Below, one piece after another: positions 1-7,766 of a DNA stretch of 40,614 bases. Source of the DNA: Nocardia carnea (GTDB taxonomy: Bacteria; Actinomycetota; Actinomycetes; Mycobacteriales; Mycobacteriaceae); the NCBI RefSeq assembly GCF_029869215.1, contig NZ_JARWPM010000164.1:1-40614 (forward strand), read 5' to 3'. The first letter of the stretch is position 1; every line of letters starts with the position of its first letter. The notes below the pieces were generated by a model. It ran no database searches and had not been told where the DNA came from. It saw only the letters and a list, made by a program, of their open reading frames with translations. The position numbers and the translations under genes were made by a program.

Positions 1-141
1 CCGGGGCTGGTGGGGTGTGGGCCGGGCCCTGGGGGCCCGGGCGCGCGCCCCGGGGGGCCCGGGGGGTGGGGCGGGGGCCAACCGCTGGGACCAAGGGGGC
101 CGAACCCCGCGGCGCGGCAGGCGCCGCCTAAAATACACACC
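1..141. other. G/C-homopolymer-rich window edge, no reliable gene
   Basis: The first 110 or so bases are runs of G and C (for example five to six G in a row several times) with no normal codon pattern. The open frame here would encode a Gly/Pro-rich stretch that reads as low-complexity. This looks like unreliable sequence at a contig end or an extreme G-rich spacer. The upstream neighbour of the nitrobindin gene cannot be read from it. Confidence 0.6.
129..134 (+). promoter_or_regulatory. -10 element TAAAAT for the miniprotein
   Basis: TAAAAT lies exactly seven bases before an in-frame GTG at 142. This is the same TANNNT-N6/7-start arrangement seen at many other genes in this window, which suggests a leaderless transcript. 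The -35 region falls in the unreliable G-rich sequence. Confidence 0.5.
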
Positions 142-237
142 GTGGTCCTCTTCTTCGAGATCTTGCTGATCGCCGTGTCGATCCTCATCGGATGGTTCGG
201 CCTGTACGTCTTCTACCGACTGTTCACCGAATCATGA
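142..237 (+). CDS. 31-residue single-pass membrane miniprotein
   Basis: I do not recognise a named family. From GTG 142 the product is about 31 residues and almost entirely one hydrophobic helix ([20 protein letters not shown]) followed by a short polar tail YRLFTES. The frame stays open upstream to base 10, but that part is the G-rich, low-complexity edge. GTG 142 is preferred because it sits seven bases after a TAAAAT -10 element. The stop codon overlaps the start of the nitrobindin-like gene (ATGA at 234-237), so the two are probably translationally coupled. Role unknown; a small inner-membrane partner is an inference. A longer protein beginning further upstream remains possible if the edge sequence is faulty. 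Confidence 0.5.
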   Translation: MVLFFEILLIAVSILIGWFGLYVFYRLFTES

Positions 238-977
238 GTGGTCTCGCGAGCGAGGGTCCGGATCCGGCCGAGCGAGCGAGCGACACCACCAACGGAGATC
301 CGGCGGCCGGCGCGTCCGCCCGTAACGGTAACGGCCGGTCGGCCGGCGATCAGCCGCAGCTGAGTGGAGATCGGGCGGTGGCCGATGCGGCCGAGCGGGC
401 CAAATCGACCGCCGGGCGCAATATTCCCGTTCTGCCGGATCTTCCGCTGCCCGATGATACGGCCAATCTGCGACTCGGCCCGGATCTGAATCCGGCCATG
501 CTGGCGCTGTTGCCGATGGTCGGGGTGTGGCGCGGTGAGGGCGAGGGCAACAATCCCGAGCGCGGCGATTACCGTTTCGGCCAGGAGATCGTGGTCTCTC
601 ATGACGGTGGCGACTATCTGAGCTGGGATGCACGGTCGTGGTTCGTCGAACCCGACGGTAGTTACGGCGGCCCGGATCTGCGCGAGCGCGGGTTCTGGCG
701 GGTCGGCGTCGAGGGTGACGACGAGGTGCTCGAACTTCTGCTCACCCACAGCACGGGCATTGTCGAGCTCTTCTACGGCACCGCGCTCACGCAGGCGTCG
801 TGGGAACTGGCGACCGATGTGGTGATCCGCAGCCAGACCGGCGCCGTGGTGGGCGGCGCGAAACGGCTGTACGGGATCGTCGAGGGCGGCGACCTGGCGT
901 ATGTGGAAGAGCGCGTGGTGGCAGACGGACCACTCCAGCCCCGGCTCTCCGCACGTCTGCAGCGCTATATCGGCTGA
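234..977 (+). CDS. Nitrobindin-like (FABP-fold, DUF1794) protein
   Basis: 247 residues. The start ATG 234 overlaps the stop of the upstream miniprotein (ATGA); the frame is open 14 codons further upstream but that lies inside the neighbour. Residues 1-90 are Ala/Gly/Asp-rich and probably disordered. Residues 90-247 form the beta-barrel nitrobindin domain, with the family signature GVWRGEG (97-103), the conserved RLYGIVEG and YVEER strands and a C-terminal [12 protein letters not shown]. In haem-binding nitrobindins the last motif carries the axial His (typically QPHL); here that position is Arg237. This matches the 'ferric nitrobindin-like' group that lacks the ligand, like Rv0813c relatives. 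Peroxynitrite isomerase activity is therefore doubtful. Convergent with cydC. Confidence 0.85.
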   Translation: MSGLASEGPDPAERASDTTNGDPAAGASARNGNGRSAGDQPQLSGDRAVADAAERAKSTAGRNIPVLPDLPLPDDTANLRLGPDLNPAMLALLPMVGVWRGEGEGNNPERGDYRFGQEIVVSHDGGDYLSWDARSWFVEPDGSYGGPDLRERGFWRVGVEGDDEVLELLLTHSTGIVELFYGTALTQASWELATDVVIRSQTGAVVGGAKRLYGIVEGGDLAYVEERVVADGPLQPRLSARLQRYIG

Positions 978-1023
978 ATACCGAGCCCGGCAAAAGAACG
1001 ACCCCCGAGCCGTATCGGCGCGG

Positions 1024-1037
1024 CCCCGTTATCGGGG
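1024..1037. terminator. Small hairpin between convergent genes
   Basis: CCCCG-TTAT-CGGGG forms a perfect 5-bp stem with a four-base loop, 47 bases after the nitrobindin-like gene and in the gap facing the cyd operon. There is no U-tract, so a terminator role is only suggested by position. Confidence 0.35.
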
Positions 1038-1075
1038 ACTCGCGGCCGATCCCGACCGGACAGATCGGGGACTCG
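1031..1075. repeat. Direct repeat ATCGGGGACTCG, two copies 33 bases apart
   Basis: ATCGGGGACTCG occurs at 1031-1042 and again at 1064-1075. Between them CCGATC and GATCGG are complementary and can pair. No open frame with normal codon use covers this stretch. The meaning is unknown; it may be part of a termination or spacer element between the convergent genes. Confidence 0.45.
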
Positions 1076-1139
1076 GGGGCCGGGTGGCTGCCTGGAATTC
1101 GCTCAGCGCACATCGGGTGAACGGAATCCGTGCACAGCC

Positions 1140-1162
1140 GGCTACAGCGCTAGCTGACAGCC
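1140..1162 (-). other. Imperfect hairpin over the mini-ORF stop codon
   Basis: On the minus strand GGCTG and CAGC pair with GCTG and AGCC around a TAGC loop, giving about eight Watson-Crick pairs plus one wobble and a bulge. The stem covers the TAG stop of the mini-ORF at 1150-1188. It could end the cydABDC transcript, but no U-tract follows. Confidence 0.35.
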
Positions 1163-1188
1163 ACCTCACGCGTCCTTTGAATTTCCAT
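1150..1188 (-). CDS. 12-residue mini-ORF after cydC
   Basis: Reads MEIQRTREVAVS then TAG. The start ATG lies 36 bases after the cydC stop and five bases after a perfect 15-base Shine-Dalgarno stretch (1194-1208). I know no family for this peptide. It is the last frame of the minus-strand cyd transcript, and nothing on that strand follows before the convergent nitrobindin-like gene. A CydX-type subunit is unlikely: CydX is a hydrophobic protein of roughly 35 residues and this peptide is short and polar. It may be a translated small peptide, a ribosome-loading site that protects the mRNA 3' end, or a leader of an unseen RNA. Confidence 0.35.
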   Translation of the reverse strand: MEIQRTREVAVS

Positions 1189-1193
1189 TCGTC

Positions 1194-1208
1194 GGATCAC
1201 CTCCTTCC
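1194..1208 (-). promoter_or_regulatory. Full-length perfect Shine-Dalgarno sequence
   Basis: The minus strand reads GGAAGGAGGTGATCC. The AAGGAGGTGATCC part is complementary to the whole 3' tail of bacterial 16S rRNA, far longer than the 4-6 base sites used by the other genes here. Spacing to the ATG at 1188 is five bases. Confidence 0.7.
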
Positions 1209-1224
1209 TTGTGTACCCACGAAC

Positions 1225-3219
1225 CTAGCCGCGAGCGGTGGGGGTCGGCAACGGAATTTCGTCCACGGCGTAACGGGTACCGTTTCCGTCCGGGAAAGCA
1301 GCCCGGACCTGGCCTGATTCGTCGACGGTGATCACCAGCCCGGCGCGGTGCCCGGCCGGGAGTTGATGGGTGACGACCACCACATCGCGGTCCGGCGCGA
1401 CCAGACCGCTGTCGATATCGAGCAACGCACGTAGCAGGTCGGCGCCGGTCACCGCGTCCAGATGTTCGGTGGGTTCGTCGAGGAGCAGCGCACGCGCCGG
1501 CGAGACCAGTGCCCGGGCGAGCAGCAGCCGCCGGCGTTGCCCGCCCGAGACGGCGGCGGCACCACCGACGAGCTCGGTGTGTACGCCCGCGGGCAGGCCG
1601 TCCAGCCAGTCGCCGAGCCCGACGGTACGCAGCGCTTGCTCGGCGGCCTCCGCGTCCAGGTCGCCGCGGGCCACGCGCAGGTTCTCCAGCACACTGGTGC
1701 CGAACAGATGCGCGTCCTCGGCGAAGAATCGCACCTGCTCGTCGGGATGGTCGAAAAGCCCGGCCCAGGCCATCAGCAGGGTGGTTTTCCCGGCTCCGCT
1801 GGGCCCGACCACCGCCACGCGCGCGGCCTGTGGCCGGGGCGGGATCTGCCATTGACCGTCGCCGACCCAGCCGATCACCACGCCGTCGGCGCGGCTGTCC
1901 GCGTACGGGAACGGGTGGGGGTTGCCGCCGGTACCGAACCGTTTGCGGTTATCGGCCGGCGTGGCGGCCGCGGCGGCGTAATCGGCCGGTTCCGGCGCGG
2001 CAGGGCGGTGGTCGGGTGAGACCGCACGGAGCCGGTGCAGCGCCGACCGTGCCACGGTGAGAGCCTGGGCGGCGGCCGGCAGTGCACCGGTCGCTTCGAA
2101 CGCGGAAAGGGGCAGCAGGACCAGCACGGCCAAGGCCATCGGCGTCATTGCCCCGGGTGTCCCGCCCTCGGGGCCGTACAGGGTGATCCCGATCAGCAGG
2201 GCCGCGAGCACGCTGACCCCGGTGGCGAGCGGGGTGGCGGCCGCCGCCCAGGCGGTACGGCCGGCGGCGCTGTCCTCGGCCGCGAGCACCCGGTCATCGG
2301 CCGCGGCCGCGGTGGCGAGCGCGGCGTCCAGTTTCCCGGCGACCCGTAGTTCGGCGGCATGGTCGAGAACGGTGACCGCGCGCGCGGTGAATCCGGCGCG
2401 GTCGGCGCGCGCCGCGCGTTCGGCACCGGACGCGGCGCGCGCGGACAGCCAGGGCGCGACGACGCCGGAGAAGAACAGCGCTACCGCCAGCACGCCCGCG
2501 GCCGTGGGTGAGACGAAGGCCAGCCCGGCGACGGCGGCCAGCGAGAGCACCACGGCCACCGCGATGGGCACGAAGGTACGGACGACCACGGCACCGAGAT
2601 CGTCGATATCGGTACCCACCCGTACCAGCACGTCACCGCGTCGCAACCGGCCCGGCACGCCGGGACCGCCGGGGGCGGTGGGTAAGGGCGCCGCATCCGG
2701 CCCGGCCCGTCCACCGGAGGTCTCGGCCGACCCGGGGAAATCGGCCGCTCCGGAAACTCGCGACCCCCCGGCCGGACCCGGGAAATGCGCCGCCGCGCTG
2801 CGGGTGAGCCATAGCGGCGCGCGGGCGAGCGCCCGGTAGACCTCGGTACGCGCCGCGGTCATCGAACGCAGTGCCACATCGTGGGTGGCGAGGCGTTCCA
2901 GGTATCGGCACAGTCCGCGCGAAATCCCCAGCGCCCGGACGGCGACCACGGCGACGGTGAGGTCCAGGACCGGCGGCATCTGCCAGGCCCGCGCGATCAG
3001 CCAGGCCGCGAGCGCCGCCAGCCCCAGCCCGCTACCCAATGCCAGCACGCCCCAGCCGACCGCGCCCGCCAGCCGCCATCGCGGGATCTCCAGCAGTTCC
3101 CACATCTGCCGGGTATCGCGCAGCAGCAACCGGACCCGGGCCCAGCGGCGCCGGGGCCAGGACATGCCGGCGGCTACGTGTGGTCGCGGGCGGCGGGTGA
3201 TCGAGGTTCGGGATTTCAT
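1225..3219 (-). CDS. cydC: CydC, ABC exporter subunit for cytochrome bd assembly
   Basis: 664 residues, fused permease plus ATPase. With CydD it forms the heterodimeric exporter needed to assemble cytochrome bd, known elsewhere to act on haem/thiol homeostasis. The membrane domain covers roughly residues 45-400. The ATPase has Walker A GPSGAGKTT near residue 470, signature SGGQRRR near 557 and Walker B LLLDEPTEHLD near 576. An unusual Gly/Pro/Ala-rich insertion of about 50 residues (about 140-190) interrupts the permease before the RGDVLVRVGTDID segment. The ATG overlaps the cydD stop by four bases (ATGA), so translation is coupled. Last large gene of cydABDC. Confidence 0.93.
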   Translation of the reverse strand: MKSRTSITRRPRPHVAAGMSWPRRRWARVRLLLRDTRQMWELLEIPRWRLAGAVGWGVLALGSGLGLAALAAWLIARAWQMPPVLDLTVAVVAVRALGISRGLCRYLERLATHDVALRSMTAARTEVYRALARAPLWLTRSAAAHFPGPAGGSRVSGAADFPGSAETSGGRAGPDAAPLPTAPGGPGVPGRLRRGDVLVRVGTDIDDLGAVVVRTFVPIAVAVVLSLAAVAGLAFVSPTAAGVLAVALFFSGVVAPWLSARAASGAERAARADRAGFTARAVTVLDHAAELRVAGKLDAALATAAAADDRVLAAEDSAAGRTAWAAAATPLATGVSVLAALLIGITLYGPEGGTPGAMTPMALAVLVLLPLSAFEATGALPAAAQALTVARSALHRLRAVSPDHRPAAPEPADYAAAAATPADNRKRFGTGGNPHPFPYADSRADGVVIGWVGDGQWQIPPRPQAARVAVVGPSGAGKTTLLMAWAGLFDHPDEQVRFFAEDAHLFGTSVLENLRVARGDLDAEAAEQALRTVGLGDWLDGLPAGVHTELVGGAAAVSGGQRRRLLLARALVSPARALLLDEPTEHLDAVTGADLLRALLDIDSGLVAPDRDVVVVTHQLPAGHRAGLVITVDESGQVRAAFPDGNGTRYAVDEIPLPTPTARG

Positions 3220-5210
3220 CGCGCTATCCGGTGGGCGGTCGACGGTACCGCGACGATCTCGTCGGCGGCGGACAGCAGGGCGGGACGGTGCGCGACCACC
3301 ACCACGGTGACGCCCGTACGCGCGAGGGTGGTGAGCGCCGCCGCCACCGCGACCTCACTGTCGGGGTCCAGGTGGGCGGTCGGTTCGTCCAGCAGCAGGA
3401 TCGGACGGTCGGTGGCCAGTACCCGGGTGAGCGCCAGGCGCTGGCGTTGCCCCAGGGAGAGCCCGACCCCGCCGGACCCGACCACGGTATCCCATCCGGC
3501 GGGTAGCGTTTCGAGCACGGCGTCGAAACCGGTTACGGCGCAGGCGGCATCGAGTTCGCTGAGCACCCGGGTGGCGCCGCGGCGCGGGGAGCCGGCCACG
3601 GTGGCGCCGAGGAGTTCGAGGTTCTCCCGCAGGGTGCCCGGTACCAGCACCGGACGCTGCGGCAACCAGGCCAGCCGCTGCCACCACTGCTGCGCGGGGA
3701 TCTGCCGGATATCCACGCCGTCGACCAGCACGGTCCCGCCGGTGGGTTCGATCAGCCCGAGAATCGCCTGCAGGACAGTGGATTTACCGCTGCCGTTGGG
3801 TCCGGTGAGCGCGGTGACCGCGCCGGGCCGCAGGTAAGCGGACAAACCATCCGGTGCCGCGCCGTCCCTGGATTCGACCGTCAGATCACGTAATTCGATC
3901 AACTCTCCGCCGGCGGCCGGGACGGACGGCGGGCCGGACGCACTCGGTTCGTCCGGCTCCGATTCGCGGCGCGGGGATGTGACCGACGCCGAGGACACCG
4001 GGACACCGGACTTCGGCGGCGGTTCCCCTTCCCGGCCGCTCGCTTCGCGGGGTGCGTGTTGTGCTGCGGACCCCGGTTTCCCGGCGCCGGCCGGGTCGAG
4101 AACTGCGAAAGCTTTGTCGGCGGCGGCCATTCCGTCCTGGGCCGCGTGGAAGCGCTCGCCCACGGTGCGCAGTGGCAGGTAGACCTCCGGGGCGAGCACC
4201 AGCGCCACCACCCCCGCGTACAAGCCCATATCGCCGTGCACCAGGCGCATTCCGATCGCGACGGCGACCAGCGCCACCGACAGGGTCGCCAGCAGTTCCA
4301 GCACCATCGAGGAGAGGAACGCGATCCGCAGCGCGCTCATGGTGCGCCGGTGCAGTGATTCACCGAGTTCCCGCACCCGGCCACTCATACTGCGCCGATT
4401 CGGCCGCGGCGCAGGATCTCCGGTGCCCCGCTCCGCAGCCGGCCCACTCGCGTTCCGTCCATGGGGCACGAGCGGGGACCCTCCGTAGCCACGCTCCACA
4501 ACACTCTCCGGATCCGGCTCGCCCATGCCGGGCTCCGGGGTCCCGGTGCCGGTTTCCCGGCCGAGCGCGCGCAGGGTCGGCATACCGGCGAAGAGGTCGA
4601 GCAACTGGTCGGACAGCCGGGTGGTGGCGTCCAGGGTGGCCCGCGCCCGGCCCTCGGTGAGCAGGCCGATGAGCACCATGAAGATCGGGATCAGCGGTAG
4701 CGTGATGAGCACGATGACCGCCGAGGTGAGATCGTGGGCGGCGATCACCACCAACACCACCGGGGGCACCAGTACGGCCAGCAGCAGGGCGGGGACGTAG
4801 CCGGTCAGGTAGGGACGTAATCCGCTGAGCCCGCTGCTCACCACGACCGCGAGTTCGGTGCGGCGCGATTCGAGTTCGCGGGGCGGCAGTTCCGCGCCCG
4901 CGGTGAGTACCGCCTGCTCCAGTTCGGCGACGACCCGCGACCCGGCGCGGTGCGCGATCCGGGCCTGCCACCAGGCCGCCACCGCGCGCACCGCGACCGC
5001 GACCGCCAGCAGGACCAGTTCCGTACCCCAGGCCCGCACTGTCCGCTGTCCGGGGTCGGTGATGACACCGGCCAGTACCTGTCCCAGCAGCACCGCGGCG
5101 GCCACGATGGCCATCGTGGTCAGTAGCGAGAGGCCGACGCTGAGCAGCAGATAGTTCCGGGCCGAGCGTGCGTACCGCCACAGGCGTGGGTCCACGGGCG
5201 GGCGGGCCAT
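3216..5210 (-). CDS. cydD: CydD, ABC exporter subunit for cytochrome bd assembly
   Basis: 664 residues, permease-ATPase fusion and partner of CydC. Transmembrane helices lie in about residues 20-350. Walker A GPNGSGKST (470-478), signature LSLGQRQRLAL near 583 and Walker B LLLDEPTAHLD near 605 are present; the signature is LSLGQ rather than LSGGQ. There are two low-complexity insertions: residues about 219-275 within the permease, after PTLRALGRET, and about 373-435 as a long Pro/Ser/Glu linker before the ATPase. The start ATG at 5208-5210 lies six bases after the cydB stop, so the genes are co-transcribed. The order cydD then cydC after cydAB is standard in actinobacteria. Confidence 0.93.
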   Translation of the reverse strand: MARPPVDPRLWRYARSARNYLLLSVGLSLLTTMAIVAAAVLLGQVLAGVITDPGQRTVRAWGTELVLLAVAVAVRAVAAWWQARIAHRAGSRVVAELEQAVLTAGAELPPRELESRRTELAVVVSSGLSGLRPYLTGYVPALLLAVLVPPVVLVVIAAHDLTSAVIVLITLPLIPIFMVLIGLLTEGRARATLDATTRLSDQLLDLFAGMPTLRALGRETGTGTPEPGMGEPDPESVVERGYGGSPLVPHGRNASGPAAERGTGDPAPRPNRRSMSGRVRELGESLHRRTMSALRIAFLSSMVLELLATLSVALVAVAIGMRLVHGDMGLYAGVVALVLAPEVYLPLRTVGERFHAAQDGMAAADKAFAVLDPAGAGKPGSAAQHAPREASGREGEPPPKSGVPVSSASVTSPRRESEPDEPSASGPPSVPAAGGELIELRDLTVESRDGAAPDGLSAYLRPGAVTALTGPNGSGKSTVLQAILGLIEPTGGTVLVDGVDIRQIPAQQWWQRLAWLPQRPVLVPGTLRENLELLGATVAGSPRRGATRVLSELDAACAVTGFDAVLETLPAGWDTVVGSGGVGLSLGQRQRLALTRVLATDRPILLLDEPTAHLDPDSEVAVAAALTTLARTGVTVVVVAHRPALLSAADEIVAVPSTAHRIAR

Positions 5211-5216
5211 CAGAGG

Positions 5217-6251
5217 TCACTCCTCGGTTGCGACGCGGGGGGAAAGTCCGATTCCGGGTGGGATGTGCTCGACACTAATGCGTTTGCGGAACACCCAGTA
5301 AGTCCAGGCCTGATATCCGAGGACCACCGGGGTCACCAGCAACGCCGCCCAGCTCATCACTTTCAACGTGTACGGGGTGGACGAGGCGTTGTCGATGGTG
5401 AGGTTGAACGCGGGGTCGATGGTGGAGGGCAGCACATCCGGGAACAGCGCGCCGAACAGCAGCGCGGAGGCGGCGAGCACGGTGAGCGCGGTTCCGGCGA
5501 ACGCCCAGCCGTCGCGGCCGGCGAACAGGGCGGCGGCGCCGCCGAGGAGCCCGAATACCGCCAGACCGACGAGAATCCAGGTCCAGCCGGTTCCGTAGGC
5601 GAGTTGGGTCCAGAGCCCGAAACCACCGACCGCCGCGGCCGTGGGCACCAGCAACCAGCGAGCGATTCGGACCGCGTCCGCGCGTACCTCGCCCGCGGTC
5701 TTGAGCGACAGGAACACCGCACCGTGCAAGGCGAACAGCAATCCGGTGGTGGCGGCGCCCAGCAACGCGTACGGCCCGAACAGCTCCGCGACCGCACCGG
5801 TGAATTGCTTATCTGCGTCCAGCGGTACGCCGCGCACGATATTGGCGAAAACCCAGCCCCAGGCCAGCGCCGGGACCCAGGAACCGATGCCGATTCCGAG
5901 ATCGCAGCGCGCCCGCCAGCGCGGATCATCGATCTTGCCGCGGTACTCGATGGCGCAGACCCGCAGGATCAACGCCACCAGCAACAGCAGCAGCGCGAAA
6001 TAGAATCCCGAGAACATGCTCGCGTACCACTCGGGAAAGGCCGCGAACAGTGCCCCACCGGCGGTGATCAGCCAGACCTCGTTACCGTCCCAGACCGGCC
6101 CGATGGTGTTCAGCACCACCCGGCGCCGCGTATCGGAGGCTTTACCGAGGATCGGCATGAGCATGCCGACGCCGAAGTCGAAGCCTTCCAAGACGAAGTA
6201 CCCGGTGAAGAGCACCCCGATGAGTACGAACCAGAATTCCTGCAGTTCCAT
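5217..6251 (-). CDS. cydB: Cytochrome bd ubiquinol/menaquinol oxidase subunit II
   Basis: 344 residues with about eight to nine transmembrane helices. The N-terminus MELQEFWFVLIGVLFTGYF, the GFDFGVGML motif and NTIGPVWDGNEVW are typical of CydB. It pairs with CydA in the membrane to form the quinol oxidase used at low oxygen or when the bc1-aa3 branch is inhibited. Starts nine bases after the cydA stop in the same operon. Length is normal for the actinobacterial type. Confidence 0.95.
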   Translation of the reverse strand: MELQEFWFVLIGVLFTGYFVLEGFDFGVGMLMPILGKASDTRRRVVLNTIGPVWDGNEVWLITAGGALFAAFPEWYASMFSGFYFALLLLLVALILRVCAIEYRGKIDDPRWRARCDLGIGIGSWVPALAWGWVFANIVRGVPLDADKQFTGAVAELFGPYALLGAATTGLLFALHGAVFLSLKTAGEVRADAVRIARWLLVPTAAAVGGFGLWTQLAYGTGWTWILVGLAVFGLLGGAAALFAGRDGWAFAGTALTVLAASALLFGALFPDVLPSTIDPAFNLTIDNASSTPYTLKVMSWAALLVTPVVLGYQAWTYWVFRKRISVEHIPPGIGLSPRVATEE

Positions 6252-6260
6252 CCCCGGCTC

Positions 6261-7730
6261 CTAGTAGGCGAACGAAAGCTGCTCGGTGGCAGGCTTTTCC
6301 GCGGTGGGCTGGCCGTCCGGCGATTTCTCCGCCGGCCGCTCCGGTCCCTCCCGGACATACCGGCGCATCAGATAGAACCAGACGACGGCGAGCAGCCCGT
6401 AGACCACCGTGAAGGTGATCAGCGATATCCACACAGTGACGGTCGCGTGATCGGAGACACCCTGCTGCACCATGAGGCGCAGATCCTGGTCACCGGTCGG
6501 GTTGGGGACCACGACCCAGGGCTGGCGTCCCATCTCGGTGAACACCCAGCCGGCCGCGTTGGCCAGGAACGGGGTCGGGATGGCGAGCAGGCTCAGCCAC
6601 GAGTACCAGCGTTGATCGGGGACGCGGCCGCGCCGGGTCATCCAGAAGCCGGCGAACACCAGCAGCGCCGAACCGGCGGCCAGACCGATCATCGCGCGGA
6701 ACGACCAGTAGGTGACGAACAGGTTCGGCCGGTAATCACCGGGGCCGAACTTCTCGTTGTAGGCCTTCTGGAGGTCGACCACACCCTCCAGCTCGACCCC
6801 GGAGAACTTCCCTTCCGCGAGCCAGGGCAGCACAAAGGGTACGTCCAGCACATGGATGACGCTGTCGCAGTTGTTGTGGGTGCCGACGGTGAGGATCGAG
6901 AAATCGGGGTCGGTCTGGGTGTGGCACAGCGATTCCGCCGAGGCCATCTTCATCGGCTGTTGCTCGAACATCAGCTTGCCCTGGACATCGCCGGTGTAGA
7001 CCAGCGCGACCCCGGAGATCACCGCGATCAGCAGCGATACCCGCGCCGCCGGACGCCACATGGTGCGCGCCTCGGCCAGTTTGCCCGCGTCCCCGCTGCG
7101 GGCGTTGCGGACCATCCACCAGCCGGCGATCCCGGCCACGAAGGTCGCGGCGGTGAGGAATGAGCCCGCCACCACATGGGGAAACGCGGCCAGCGCGGTG
7201 TTGTTGGTGAGTAGTTCGACGATGCTGGTGAGTTCGGCGCGACCCGTCTCCGGGTTGTAGCGAGCACCCACCGGATGCTGCATGAACGAGTTGGCCGCGA
7301 TGATGAAGTACGCCGAGGCGTTGACGCCGATCGCCACCATCCAAATGGTGGCCAGGTGCACGAGTTTGGGCAGCCGGGACCAGCCGAAGATCCACAGCCC
7401 GATGAAGGTGGATTCCATGAAGAACGCCACCAGCCCCTCCAGGGCCAGCGGTGCGCCGAAGACATCGCCGACGAAGCGCGAGTACTCGCTCCAGTTCATC
7501 CCGAACTGGAATTCCTGCACGATCCCGGTGGCGACGCCGAGCGCGAAGTTGATCAGGAAGAGTTTCCCGAAGAATTTGGTGAGCCGGTACCAGTGCTCCT
7601 TACCGGTGATCACCCATGCGGTCTGCATCCCGGCGACCAGCGGCGCCAGGCCGATCGTCAAAGGGACGAACAAGAAGTGGTAGACGGTCGTGATGCCGAA
7701 CTGCCATCGCGAGACATCCAGGGCATCCAC
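6261..7730 (-). CDS. cydA: Cytochrome bd oxidase subunit I
   Basis: 489 residues. Visible signatures are the haem ligand His18 (TVYHFLF), the acidic pair in LALEGLVAFFMESTF, a further haem His in FPHVVAGSF, the quinol-site segment GKLMFEQQP, and GRQPWVV. The Q-loop is short, as in Gram-positive bacteria. The start is GTG (7728-7730) with GGAGG five bases upstream; no in-frame ATG is better placed. First gene of cydABDC. The promoter has a perfect inverted repeat between the -10 element and the ribosome site (7741-7766), so transcription is probably repressed by a dimeric regulator. In the M. tuberculosis genome cyd lies elsewhere, so its place inside this pur/pab block is a difference. Confidence 0.96.
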   Translation of the reverse strand: MDALDVSRWQFGITTVYHFLFVPLTIGLAPLVAGMQTAWVITGKEHWYRLTKFFGKLFLINFALGVATGIVQEFQFGMNWSEYSRFVGDVFGAPLALEGLVAFFMESTFIGLWIFGWSRLPKLVHLATIWMVAIGVNASAYFIIAANSFMQHPVGARYNPETGRAELTSIVELLTNNTALAAFPHVVAGSFLTAATFVAGIAGWWMVRNARSGDAGKLAEARTMWRPAARVSLLIAVISGVALVYTGDVQGKLMFEQQPMKMASAESLCHTQTDPDFSILTVGTHNNCDSVIHVLDVPFVLPWLAEGKFSGVELEGVVDLQKAYNEKFGPGDYRPNLFVTYWSFRAMIGLAAGSALLVFAGFWMTRRGRVPDQRWYSWLSLLAIPTPFLANAAGWVFTEMGRQPWVVVPNPTGDQDLRLMVQQGVSDHATVTVWISLITFTVVYGLLAVVWFYLMRRYVREGPERPAEKSPDGQPTAEKPATEQLSFAY

Positions 7731-7740
7731 ACGAGCCTCC

Positions 7741-7766
7741 TGTTACTACAGTGTGTCGTAGTAACA
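7741..7766 (-). promoter_or_regulatory. Perfect inverted-repeat operator of cydABDC
   Basis: TGTTACTAC-N8-GTAGTAACA: two perfect 9-bp arms over 26 bases. It begins at the -10 element and ends on the first base of the cydA ribosome site. The TACTAC/GTAGTA core resembles operators of the BlaI/MecI family as I remember them. In M. tuberculosis BlaI controls blaC and ATP synthase genes. No BlaI gene is in the window, so the regulator is an inference. Confidence 0.7.

Noticed and set aside
787..1113. Minus-strand frame after the mini-ORF, considered as its regulated gene
   Set aside because: It is antisense to the end of the nitrobindin-like gene, has no ribosome site and reads as low-complexity Arg/Pro/Ser.
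1150..1188. Mini-ORF considered as CydX, the small third subunit of cytochrome bd
   Set aside because: CydX-type proteins are hydrophobic and about three times longer. This peptide is polar and only 12 residues.
1190..1212. Plus strand resembles the 3' end of a 16S rRNA gene (GGATCACCTCCTT)
   Set aside because: No rRNA sequence precedes it. The minus-strand reading as a Shine-Dalgarno five bases before an ATG explains it better.
5265..7163. 632-codon open frame opposite cydB and cydA
   Set aside because: It is the antisense shadow of cydA/cydB. Its composition is Gln/His/Arg/Pro-rich and shows no domain.
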